From Polyodon spathula (Eukaryota; Chordata; Actinopteri; Acipenseriformes; Polyodontidae), in contig NW_024472185.1 of the NCBI RefSeq assembly GCF_017654505.1, positions 248,001 to 312,000 of the forward strand: a stretch of 64,000 nucleotides of DNA, given 5' to 3'. Below the pieces are notes generated by a model. That model saw only the letters and a list, made by a program, of their open reading frames with translations. It was not told the origin of the DNA and did not search any database. A program made the translations under genes and the position numbers. Every line of letters starts with the position of its first letter. Within the stretch, counting starts at the first letter, position 1. Of this stretch, positions 28,701 through 42,285 are shown piece by piece.

Positions 28701-31700
28701 GACATGATAGTAGAATCTACAGGAGGAAACACGTCATATAACAAGAAAATATGGTGTGTTTTTGCAAGGTAGAATCACTCTGCAAACCTTTCTTAAAATG
28801 TATTTCTCATAGCTAGTAGCACAAATCCAGAATTTTGGGTGGCAAAATTATCGAAACCAATCCTCTTGACTAAGAACAAAAGTTTCCACAGCTATCCTGT
28901 AGCGGGTACTAAAAATACTGACTGTCAATGGGAATCTGTTTGTCTCTGGTCATTTCAAGAAGCACCACTATTGCCAGATCCCTGCTGTAAAAAGACAGTT
29001 AACACAGGAGATCTACTCTTATAAATAGAATATGTGATTTGTTTTTTTTTTTTTTTTTTTTTTTTTTGGGAAACAATTTATGTGTATGTGTTTTTTTGTT
29101 TCAGGAACCAAGTGATGCGAAAGAAGCTTATTCTGTTCTTTAAAAGGAGGAATCATGCTCGGAAACAAAGGGTAAGCAAGCTATTGATTTTATATTATAC
29201 AAATGCTGGAGTTGTCAAGGTTGTAAATGAAGCTGTGCAAACATACACTGTCAGTACTATTCAGTGAATAGTCTAAGCAGATAGTTAGGGTGTTCATATA
29301 GCACTTGATTTACAGTTATAAATCGTTTTTATATGGAGCAGTGATTGGTTTAACTGTGTTTTTAAAGAAATCAGAAAAAAGATTCAGATGTGGTTATTAT
29401 TCTCCTCTTATTCTTCATTGTGACACTTGCATGATACGAGAGCTTTTGCTGAAGAGCACAGTAGTAGAGATAGAGAAATTGCTCTCACATAAATGCATAT
29501 CCTAATAAAGTAACCACGCCTTTCATTTGATTGTAATTGATAAAGTTCAGTGGTTTCCGATCATGCATGGAAGCAGCATTACTGTCTTGTTTTAGAACCA
29601 ACGTTTGTGTTTGTACTTTCAAAGGGGTCGCAAGTAACCAATAGGATGCTGTTTTTCTAGCAGGAGGTGACGGAATGCTCGTTTTTTCTGCTGCTACGGT
29701 ACATATTAAGTTTTCGTATCCTGTAACTAGGAGCAAAACATCTGCCAGCGCTACGACCAGCTCATGGATGCGTGGGAGAAGAAATTGGAACGGATAGAGA
29801 ATAACCCCCGGAGGAAGGCCAAGGAGAGCAGGACCAGGGAGTACTACGAGAGGCAGTTTCCTGAAATCAGAAAACAGCGCGAACAGCAGGAGCGGTTTCA
29901 AAGGTGCGCTTGCAGCTAGTCTGTATGGACCAGTCAAATATCTGCAGCCATGTTGCGAATGTGCGTTAGGCAAATAATCAGAACTACAGAAAAACAGCCC
30001 GTACCATCATCCCTAGCAAGGGCAGTGGTAAGAATTGTGCCACTAAAGTGTTTTATAACATTTGCAGCTTATACTTATATAGGACAAACCTGCTAAGCTG
30101 TTCAGGGGCTCTTGAAAATTATATTTAATGCGAGTTTCTCCTGTCCATTTTAAAAAGGTCATTGAAAAGCCTGTTGTTGAAAATAGTTGCTGTGTATTAC
30201 TGAACTGTACGTAGTAGTATTTTGAATCTAGTTATTCGTTGCATTGGTGGTGTTGCCGTGATTTTAAAAACAGATGACATTAAAATGAAAATGGCCAGTT
30301 TAACTTGTACTGCTTTGCATTGTGTATTCTGAAATAGTTTCAAGGATATTAAAATATTTTAAACTGTAAAAGACCGGTAATTGTATGCATTTTTTAATAT
30401 ATCTTTTAAGCTAAGTTTGTGCAGTTCTACTCTTAAGAAATGCAAATGTGAAGTTTTAATCTTTTATTTGTAAATAATTGTAGGGTTGGCCAGAGAGGCA
30501 CTGGGCTTTCTGCAACTATCGCTAGAAGTGAGCACGAGATTTCAGAAATCATCGATGGACTCTCTGAGCAGGAGGTATGATTTCCATGTATTTTGGACAG
30601 TACTGTTTAACATTAATGGCACATAAAGTGCATTATTTCACTAACAATAATTTCAACATGAATGGTGTAGGTTCATGTTGTGATTTAGTTTCATTAGTGA
30701 TTAGTTTCATAGATCCTTTTCCAGAGTCTCATAACATTATAAAATGTCCAGTGCTTAAGGTGCTACTCCAAAGCCAGACTGCAGCATTATGCTTTGGCTC
30801 TAGGTGAGGAGTATATACTGCCCATTTTATACATCTTTTGTATATTTTGGATTCTGCTGTTGGAGAAAATGAACCTTTTTAATAAAAAGAATGGAGATGG
30901 AGAAACTGATTGGTCTTGACCAAATGCTTTCCAGAACAATGAGAAGCAGATGCGCCAGCTCTCTGTGATCCCCCCAATGATGTACGATTCTGAGCAGCGG
31001 CGAGTCCAGTTCATCAACATGAACGGGCTGATGGACGACCCAATGAAGGTTTACAAGGCACGCCACTTTATGAACGTCTGGACGGATCACGAGAAGGAGA
31101 TCTTTAAAGAAAAGTGTGTATATCTACGGAATGAAGATGTCATAGATTCCCAGTGACTTTTTAATTAAGTTAATTTAAACTATTTATTAAAATATGATTT
31201 AAATTATAATTATAAAATATAATTTCAATTTATTATAACTATAATTTTTAAAATAAACTAATTTTGTAACTTTACAGAAAGCTAACTGTAGGTAACTAAA
31301 TAGTGCCACGGACCCTGACTGCCTTTACCTATGGAACATATACGGCTGGTTTCACAGAATTTGATGAACACCAATCTTGGATTACCTCATTTAAAAAATA
31401 GTCCAAGAATATGTGTAAATCAGGGTTGTGAAACTGTCCTCAGTGCTATCCACCAGTAACATGGGTGTAGCTATACAAATTAGTATATTAGATAAGTTGT
31501 CTGATCTGCTGTTCTAGCTTGTGTTGTCTTTCCTTGCTGTAAATGTTAAATATGCTGGGATAGTGTATGACTTTGTAATATATGCTTTGTCTGGCAGCAC
31601 TGTATTTCCTGAAGGTTTGGATTTGGTACCCAGGAGTTTGTTTGTTTTTTTGTTTGTTTTTTTCCAACACCAATTTTTTAGCAAGATGTCATGTTCTTGT

Positions 31701-34700
31701 TTTTCTTGTAAAGTTAGTCTAAAATTGTAGCAAGGTGTATTGATTTTAAACAGTGAAAGGGCAACAGCTGCTCCCCAAATTGCTTGATTTGTTTGCAGCT
31801 GCTGTAACATGTATCTTGATTGAAAATATGTTTTGTTTTACAGGTTTGTGCAACATCCAAAGAACTTCAGCCTCATTGCGTCTTATTTAGAGAGGAAGGT
31901 AAGTTGATTATCTAAACTAGAGCATGTTTTATTGAACTTAATCTTGATTAATTCCAAGGCCTTCGAATATGATGCTAATAGAATCCTGGGACTAATTGGT
32001 GAATGATTAAACTCAAATTCGAATCATTCCATTCCTCAAGCCAGGAGCCAGAGGTGGGCAGGAAATAATTTCACACGTTCCTAGTAAAAGGTTAATACAG
32101 TTTGATATTTACTGCTACTGAACACAGAATACTAGTGTTTTCAGTCAAACACTGGGTGACAGTTAATCCCAACAGTTCCATTCAAGTACACAAATAATGT
32201 TCTCTGGGGGAGCAAAAAGGGTTAGAAGAAGAATCATATTGAAAGTTAAAGGCGGTACATTTTCATAAATGCTTGGGCAGTGGTTAACATTACTATGACT
32301 ATTAATTAAACATTGTAATGTTTTACAGTTAGTTAATTTACATTGCACAGTGTTTAATTGCTTTAGTTTGACCCTTCACAACATTTAGAGCAGTATTTTG
32401 AAAGGACCTGTACAAGCCATGAATTTTTACTGCATTGAAAAGTATCCAAATTAAATACAGCATAGTGCTGTACTGCAGTTTGTGGCAGTGTCACTTCCCT
32501 AAATGTAAGGGGGGAGATGAAATAAACCTGTTCTTTTGGGTAATGAATGTTTGTATTTTTATAAATTGAGATCCTTGGTTTGTAAAGCATCATTTTTGGC
32601 TGTGTCTCGAGTCTTGTTTTTTCCTTTGTGTTTAAACGCAAACACTGCCACCTTTTATATATTTGTTTTTAGAACGTAGCAGACTGTGTTTTATATTACT
32701 ACTTAACAAAGAAGAATGAGAATTATAAGACCCTGGTGAGGCGTAACTATGGACGACGTAGAGGAAGGAACCACCAGGTAAGTCTTTTCCAACATGTTGG
32801 AATGAAAATATTAATACTGGAATACGAAACCGCAGAATGATTTACCGTTGTGTTTTTAACTGTGCCGAACACTTAGGGTAAAGAATTCTACTTTAGAAGT
32901 AGTTGCAATTCTCGCTGTGTAAAGTACGATTTTATAAATTCATCCTTTTTACAAGGACATTTTTAAAGAAAACTTTTACCATGGAGCCATTACCACAGTA
33001 TCTCAATATAGGCAACAATATTGCATATACAGTAAGATGAATGCATGCATTTATTGCTGTTTGTCTTGTAAAAATAAATTGTTTATTTGATCACATATGT
33101 AAAATTATTCTTTTCAGAATTTGTTTAAAAAAAAATAGTGTGGTGTTATGTAGACAGCCTTTGTTTTTCTCACTGTAGAGAAGCAAGCATTTTGATTGCC
33201 TGACTCTTGGTAGCCATCTAGTGTACAACAGTTTTAGCTTTCAATTTGTTTAAAAAAGTAAGGATAGTGCTTGATTCTTGTCACTAGAAAATACCAAGAC
33301 TTCTGCTCTGCCAATGGAATAATTTGCAAGAGATATCTCTCTACTCTGATCTGAAACTGGATACTGTATACCTAGTTGCTTGTAATTCCAAAGTTCCTTT
33401 GAAGCAGAGAAATGCTCTAAGAATTCCAAAGATGTGAATAGCAATAGTTTGCAAATTTTTATTGTAGTCTTTTCTAATTGGTAGTTACTGAATTAATCTT
33501 GTTTCCAAAACTGTTATGGCAGGGTTCACACACAGACCCCGATTTAACGCCGCCTAACATTGGGCAGTCCAAGATTAAGATTAATGCTAATGTGAAACCA
33601 GTCATGGTTGTTTAAGTTCTTTCTGCTATTTGACTTCACATTACTTTTCATGCACTTTCTGATTTAATTGGTTGTTGATGCTGTGCTTTTGCAGCAATGG
33701 GATTTGGGTTTATGTGGGTTTTTCTGCAACCATTGTATCAGAGTACTTTGACCAGAGTCTCACTGTGTGTTATAAGGAGCAGTTGCTGTTAATGTAATGT
33801 CTAAACATCAGAAACATGGGATCCAATGTAATGCTGCTAGCTTTAATTCAGCATGCCCGAGTCCCACAACACATTTAAACAACATTTGTGGCCATCAAGG
33901 GGAAATTATGCCATACACCGCAAAGCCTTTTATTGGTTAGGTGGTTCTTACTAGTCTATAACATTACCAGTTCTGCTTCTCAAAATGTTTCAGAATGATG
34001 GTAAGTGCATTGTGAATATGGCACTTAGTCTTTCCAGGTTTTTGTAGGCGTTACGTGTGCCAGGTGAAACGTAAATGACAAAGATAGAAACTCCTTTATA
34101 GTTAGGATGGCTCCGCTTTTACTAGGTGCTTAAAATGACACACCAGGGCTTGTTACCTTTAAACTGGGTCTAATGAAGCTCACAGTAATAGCTGGAATTA
34201 TTCAAATCGGTATGCAATGGCAGGCTTATTTGCATCCCGGTTGTCGGCTTTGTACTGTGCCAGGATTAAAGTAACGAAAGTGTTCCAATAGCTGCTATTT
34301 CAAAATGAAATGAATCTCCTCCACATTCATGCCAAGCTTCTTGTTGTGTCTTTCATTGAAGCTGATGATAAACATTGTCCTTTTTGTTGGTTCACAGCAT
34401 GTGTAGGTGTAGCGGAGAGGTACGGGAGAGGGGGTTTTCGAGGCAGTATGGGTTGCACCATGTTCGCTGATTACATACAGAAAGATAGATAAGCAGATGT
34501 TTGCCTGCAGAGGAGCAGTTTTATGGCGCTTCACATTACAGCCAAGAGAGCTTTTTAGTTAACGTAAGCTGTATTCACTAATGGTAATAAACAGAGCTTT
34601 TGATCATAGTCTGTGTTGAATGTATTTTACTATGTATGTATACTCCATGGAAAAGAATAATATGGAATTTTATTGTGCCATGCATCCATCAATAAACCCT

Positions 34701-37700
34701 TCTTAAAGTATAACTTGGTTGAGTTCTGTAATTTTAATAATAGCTTTTACACGGGACCGAAAAATGATTTTTTCCGAAATAGTTGGTTAAATTATGCAGC
34801 CCTTGTGTTTCTTAAATATGATCATTTTACAAGATGAATACTTTAAGGGGATCCTAACAAAACAGAAGATGAATACAAGTAGAAATTCCTTCATGCCACT
34901 GTTTACACATTCTTTAGCAATGCTTTGTTTTAGATCCTGAGATTAGATGCTGTGAGGGTGTGTGTATACAGCAGCAGAGTAGGTGGTCGGTAGCAGGAGG
35001 TATTGTCAGTTTAATTTAAAAGGAAATAATTGAGTATTTAAGCTTGTTGTAGTTTATTAATAACTTGGTAAAATGCAGGATGTTTAATGTACTTACTTGA
35101 CATCAGTATTTTAATATATACATTGTATGTCATTGTAACAGTAGGTTGAGTAACTGATCTTTTGCATGTCTTTGTACCAGTACACTTGCATTGAGGTTGG
35201 GATGTTGTGATCTTGCCGTTGCATCATGCTTCTGGAATCCTGCCCAGTAAGGGGTATTCTGTCTTGCACAGGTGAGAAATCACACATGCTCTATGGGAAG
35301 AGTTAGGTCATCTCATGAAAAATGGTTTAAAAAGATTTGCAGTATAAATCTCTGCTTGCAGAATAACACAGCCAGCTACTAAACACCAAAGAGTAAGAAC
35401 TGACTATAAAAAGGTGTCTCGGGACTAAAATCTTTTTGTACTGAATCAAGCTAGCAAAGATCATAATAATGTAGCAGTACTGTGTTTATTGTAGTCGGTT
35501 TCTTAGCAGGTAAAAAAAAATATATATAACGTATGTATATATTTTTTAGTTTAACAAAGCAGCATATTAACAATTAGGGTGCTTTTAGCTACAGAGAAAT
35601 TAAAAATAAACCTATTCCAGCCCAGGCATAAAATGAAAAGGTCATGCTTACATTTCTTTGGGTTTTCTTTGTCAGTGGTTGAATTTGAATATAATTTAGA
35701 AGTCTGAATGTTAAAAACCTTAAACGCAAATCTGAAGTGCAGCTAATGGTGAAGCTCATTAGTTTAACTATAAGGTGTAAATCCAGCATGAGCCTGTAGA
35801 ATTGTGATGTTGTCTAAATAATTCAAAATAACATCATTTTAATAACTGAGCACTGCTAGGCTGCACACACAGTGTTAAGTAAAAAAAAACGTTAAAAGAC
35901 TTCCCTTTTTGCAGAGACATCCGTTCTAAACTAAAATTGCATGTTGCGTAATCCACTTTTAAAGCAAGACTGTAGACTAATTAAATGAAATGCTCCCTGA
36001 AATCCAGGGAGACCTTAAGAGTGTGTTGTACTGCCAGAGGAGAGAGCGCACAGAGAGTGCGGACAGAACAGAATGGATCTGGTCTGTGTCGCCCCTGCGC
36101 TTGCTAGTTAGTTGCAGCTCTTCGACCACCCCTTCAGCTCTGCAGCTGGTGGTACAGCCCAGTGATCTGACTAGACCAAAACTTGCTGTGCTGCTGTGAA
36201 TGCCAATCAAACGGAGCACTCGGCAGGGATTACCTTGAGTGACCCCTGATAGATTAGAGCGTGCATGTGAGATGGGCTATTCTTCAGGCAGCTTAAGCGC
36301 CAGGATGACACAATTTCCTGGAATATGCAGGGTGCTGGGTGAAGCTGCCTTCCTAAGGAGCCCTGCGATGCTGCTCTTCTGTCCTCCGGAGCTTTATCTT
36401 GGGTCAAAGCCTGACACCCACTGCGGATAGTCGGGCTGCTCAGAGCAAAGTGCTTGGAAACCAACTAATGAGCAGACAGGTACGTTATTGGCTAAACAAA
36501 AGGTGACGCTGGCCGTCTAAATTAATCTCTGTGGCAGTCTGAATTTCCAGTGCTGACCGGGTGGTTTCATTAAATGATTTAACTCTCCCGGAGCAAGCTG
36601 AAAGCCTGCTATTTAGCTGCATATTAGATTTATATTTAGCACAGTGAATGGTGATAGCTGTTGATGATCTTTCACTTGCATTCCATAACTAATGCAGTAG
36701 GGTAAAGTTCAGGCCACTCTACACTGAAGTTGCAGTGTGTGTGTGTGTGTGTGTGTGCGCGTACCTTAACCCTTTCCTCGGTCGTTCAGTTATCTTGCTT
36801 CTTTTAGAAGTGTTTTGGTTTTAAGCAATGCTGTGGGAGTTTGCACAATGATAGCACACAGAGTCTGCTTTAAATAGGTGAACAATGTTTTCCCCCATGG
36901 CAGAGTTTAACTGGTTTTGTGCAAAGCAAACAGAGCAGACTATTTTCATGTTGGGTCCTAATTTTAACATTAATAATAATCCTATTTTATTTATTTTACT
37001 GAATTTCATCAAAGTAAACACAAATGTTGCTTTGGTTGGAAGCTTTATTATAATTAAATGAAGCCAAATTTGGCCAATTCTGGCTGGTTTTACCTACTTT
37101 TCCCCCTTTTGGAAATTTGAAAACCTACAGGGAATTTATTTATTTTATTAAAAAAAAATTAAGCCGGTCATTTTAGAGTAGTACAGAATTGCATAAGGCA
37201 TTGTTTTATTGTATCTAATTGTTCCAGATTTGTTTTCGTTCCCTTTTTTCTAAACTGAAGGCTTCACTGCCACTGTATACCACATTCAGTTGTGCTGTAT
37301 TAAGAGCAGCAGATCTCTTTAGCTTTCTTATGCCTTGGCACAAACACCTGGCTTCTGGCAAGACTTATCAAATGGAACATTGGAGCTGAAAATGTGATCC
37401 GCTTCTGGTAACTCGTTTTCAAATATCAATCTGCAGGTTAGTCCACGAGGCTGCTTTTATTACTGGGGGGTTTATTTTGGGATAGGGATTTTATGTTTTC
37501 TGTTTGGACCCTGCAATCATCTACAACTTCCTTCAGTCTGTCGGAAACATCTGTTTCTTGTTTTATGGAGATGGTACTGTAGGTTGTTGCATTTCCCCAG
37601 GGTTGCAGTTTTGAAACCTTGTTCGATTTGTTTTCTTTTTGGGTTACATTCTACAGCAAGGCATGGAAATGCCTGCTGGACGGGGGCCAGGAATGTAAAT

Positions 37701-38479
37701 GACGGCAGTAGTTTTCCACTGACCTGGATACATTGGTGGTCATAAATCAAAACCCAGTTTGTGTAGCCACCACTTCCCTAGTATCCCAGGAGATAAGACC
37801 ATGTGCAGTATGTTCTGTGGGATAGTTTCGCTCTGAACTGTGTCAGTCCCCAGCCCTAAGATACTTCAGCTACTTTTGCATTGAGATCCATCCAAGCCTA
37901 ATTATTAAATGTTTTTAACTAATTAATTCAGGTATGTAGCTTTCAGTTTGTGAGCCGAGTACTACGCAGGTGTTAAGAAGGTTGTTAGGGTGCTTTAATA
38001 ATTAGGTTAGGGTCTTCCGTATACTTCCCTGCCTGTTGAAATTGAAAATGGCATTTAAAAAAGAAAATGAAGTGGCAGCTGCAGCATTCACTGTGCAGTT
38101 CTTGGTAAACTTCAAATGCGTTATTGGAATACCAAAAGCAGTCCCAATTCACAATGGAAAGTGACGGCCCAAAAATGACAGAGTCTGATTCTCATTCCTT
38201 TTGATCAGCCTTCAGCTCCCTTATGGTGCAGGGAACCCAGGCATCTGTGCCCTGTGCTTGTATACAGACACTTGTTTTGTTTCTGTAGTAACGTTGTTCT
38301 ACAGACTCGGGTCCTGGCACATCTCCTTTCTCTCGCAATTTTGGTTTTCGCATTCCTCGGCCCATCTGGTAACAGGATGGGATATTTGCATTGGCAAGCC
38401 CACTCTAGTTGGGGGAACAGTGATGATACATTTTTCCATCTTCGAAGGTAATTCCCATTTATCTTCTCATATACCAGCC

Positions 38480-38552
<73 letters not shown>

Positions 38553-41500
38553 TTATGTAAACTGCAGTTGTGTGTTAGCTGCTTGCATTGAAATGCATTC
38601 TGAGTTCACAGGTCACCTCGAACTCCCACCCATCATGCATTTGTACTCTTGCAAAGGAGTTTACAGGATACTGTTGTAATTAATTTGCATTTGATCGCTT
38701 TAATCTTTTGAAATACAGTTTAGCCTGTCAATGGAAGAGAATTTCTATGTGCTTACCATTAAACCAGAATAGTAATCGCTTCATCACCATTTATTCATCT
38801 CCCCTAATATTTTCCTTACATTGCTTTAGAGCAGCTTTTTTGACTCCTAAAATGGCTCGATACAAGTAAAGAAAATGTATTTAAGTATGTGTTTCCATTC
38901 ACAGAGGTTTCAAAGTTCAGGGAACGTTTTGTAAATACAGTCTTCAAGCGACTCCTGATTTCCAGACCGAAGTGAAAGCAGCCCAATTCCTGAAATAGTC
39001 ACGTCATGCTAAGGGGACACAAGCAAGTTTTTAAAAGTCACAGTTAACTCAAAATGGTATGATGGTATGATAACCTTTGACACATTTTGTTATGCAACAC
39101 AAATGCAGATCGATTTTAGTTCACCTTTTAGACTGCTGCAAGTGTGAAACCAGCTGTTGATTTCTAATTCAAGGGTCTAGAGATGTTTCACAAGGTGACC
39201 CTGACGAGCCAGCTTGAAAGGGGTCTTTATTCGAGATTTCCAAACCAGTGATGTCACAGATAGATTACATGTTTTATTAGAACAAATGGCTTTGTTTTTA
39301 GGGAGACTACTGAGGTTGCCTCTGACGTGGAAAATATCACAGGACTCCTCAACCTATGAAGGCATGACCCACTTATTTTAGTAATGTCGTTAAGTAGAAA
39401 ATAACACAAACTGTTGTCTGCTGTTGACAGTATTGCACTCCTGGTGCTAGACTATTATGGGGGCAGTAATGTTATTGCATAATGTTCTAAACATGGAACA
39501 TTTGTTGTGTGTTTTTTTTTAATTTTAAAATTAAATGCAGCAAATAACTTCATAAAAAAATCGAGTGCTAAGTTTAAGTGGCAAGCTCGTTTAAATGTCA
39601 ATTTTCAGAATATGTATTTCCCAGTATTTTGGAAAAACTGTATTGTGCCCTCTGGACAAATTCAGCACAGCATTTTCAACATTATTTTAATAGCTGAAAT
39701 ACATCATTCTGGTTCTCTATCTTTCTATCCATTATTAAGTGACTCAGTGCACTCTTCTGTGGCCATTCTGTGCAGTGTGATTGCTGCTCGAAGGGGTGCA
39801 ACTTCCACAAGTATATTATCTGAGACCCTTTCGGCTGGTTTCACAGACTGTGAGTAACACTATATTTGGGTAGTCCAGGATTTGTGCTAATCAGGGTCTG
39901 TGAAACCAGCTGTAGGAGGTGCAAAAGTTTAATACGTTTAGGATTCAGAATACCAGGAATTAGTTGCATTGCTTTGGTAAGAGCCTGTGGTTCATTTATA
40001 ATTGTAAAGCAGGTACTTTGGATTGTATGCCACAAATGACCTCTTAACAGTTGATCACCTCGCTTGATACTATACTGAGCATGCCCAAATTATCCCCAAG
40101 CGGCTGTTAGACTTATGATACAAATCCAGATTTAAGCCATCTTCAACTAACTTTCAACAATCAATCACCGGGAGTCAAAGCTCATCAAAAACGGATCCAT
40201 ATTATTGGCAGCACAGTTACAAAACTGATTATTGAACAAATTATTGAAATTGATTACCTATAGTTGCAAATGAAAAATGCCTCCTCTGCAGTTCCAAATT
40301 TTAGGGTAATTTGTCAAAGCTATTTAATATATATCTATATATATATATATTATATTCTCCAGTACTGTAATTAATTAAGCTGGTTGTGTGTGTGCATTGC
40401 ATAAGTGTTTGACCAATTGACCCTTAATGCAGAACAATGTAACCTTTTGAAAGCTGTGATGTGCTTAAATTCCATTTTGATTTGCATCCTAGTTTACAAA
40501 TCGTCATCCTTCCCTTCCCTGATGCACTTAACCATTACAATACTAGAATGGTCACTAGCAAGAGATACAAAAATCTATTGTAATTAGAGCATGCGATTTC
40601 CAGTTGATTACTGCTGTACATGCCTTATGCACAGTTTGTTAAAATACACACAATTCCTCATTCTGACTGAAGCAACACAGTACCACTTGGTTTTATTAAT
40701 GTAACCTTCGTTGGCATTACTGCCATACTGATCAAAATGTTTTCATTTACCCCTAGAGATTATCTCAATGAGTACTGTAAAACAGTGCTTCTGAAACTAG
40801 ACTCAAAGGTTATCTGTTATCGACATGCCTTTCAGGGGGTAGACTCCTTAGCATAAATGCAGATAATTGTCAAGGTTTTGTTTTAATTGCGTGATCTCGC
40901 TTGTCTTCATGTCACAAATCAGAACATTGTTTGAGCTGACGCTATGTAAATGTATAATGTGATCTTAATAAAATAGCAAGTGGAGCCCTCAGTTTCTCAG
41001 ACATGGAGTCACGGGGTGAGAAGATTATTTTCGTCTTTATTGCAGTATTGTTTTTTAAGCGCATTTTAATTTACATGCTTGTTTTCTGACACATTGGAAT
41101 TGAAGCAGAGACCCACGTTTTGTAACTTAGAGTCTAATGTAAATATTGTTTTAGAAAGAGTGAGTTGTCAAATGTAATTTTACTTGCTTGTATTTCCTTT
41201 ACTATTTGATGATAGTTTGTAATTATTTTGAGTGGTCCTGGCTTCTGTCACTCCAATAGTTGTCAATTATTCAGTGACATTTGATCCTTCTTACTCTTTA
41301 GTGATTCTGACTAATTATTCTCTTGATACCAGCCGTTACACTTCCTAAGAAAGGTAAACGAAACCGCATCACTGAACAGGAGTTTAAACCCACAAATGCA
41401 GTATGATGCAATAGCCAGAAATAACGCATCTGTATGCGAAGCTGCCCAAATGTTTTAATTGGGGGAAATTGCTGCGAGACGATTTTATACCTTTAAATGC

Positions 41501-41607
41501 GCAAAGGTTTTCATTTTTTTGTGCCCCCACGTACACACAGTTCGGTACCCCAGAAGGATGTCAGTGATTTGCTAACGACCTGTTCCAGATCAAGGTCTAT
41601 ATCATAT

Positions 41608-41677
<70 letters not shown>

Positions 41678-42252
41678 TTCAGGTTGCAAGTTTGGGGAAA
41701 TTCAGTTGTCCTCCACCCCATCCTGTTTATTAAAAGTGCTTTGTTTCTAAAATGATCAGACACCCACAGTCTGAGAAGTCAAGCTCTTGTTGAAACTGAT
41801 CTGTGGCGACTTATCCAGCTAGTATTGCGTTTGAATGACTTGCTTGATCATCTGCCGGGGAAAGCCTAGAGTAACCACAAAGGGAAAACGGGGCCTGGTT
41901 TGCTCAAAGTACAGGATTCAGATAATTTTAGTAAATTAAACCCCTTGTTTTGAATGGTCTTTGTTTTACTGGTATATCCATTTTAAAACTCTGTGTGTTT
42001 CAGCAACAAATTACACGTCCTTCGCAAGAAGAAAAAGCAGAAGAAAAGACAGAGGAGGAGAAATCCGAAAAAGTCGAGAAGAGAGAGGAAGAGGAGAAAA
42101 GGGAAGAGGAGGAGAACGATGATAAAGAGGAATCAAAGTACGAGAATTTCTATTTCAATTGTGATCCATGTTGATTTCAAAACTTTGTCGATCGCTGAGC
42201 AAACTTGAACTCTGGTTTGCTGTAGAATGTAATTTAAAACAGTCTCTGGGTC

Positions 42253-42285
<33 letters not shown>

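Larger units (their letters stand above)
32778..42003 (+). other. ncor1 intron 13 (9.2 kb)
   Basis: The largest intron in the coding region. Contents seen: a family B element (33521-33602), a family A relic (about 34160-34220), a GC-richer patch ending in a strong donor (35977-36479), a TG repeat, a TTA repeat, a second family B element (39832-39912) and a long AT repeat (41610-41676). No in-frame coding exon with family similarity was recognised. Confidence 0.8.

Noticed and set aside
38201..38560. 119-codon frame ending in polytyrosine
   Set aside because: The end is the TTA repeat, and the rest shows no splice context or family similarity.
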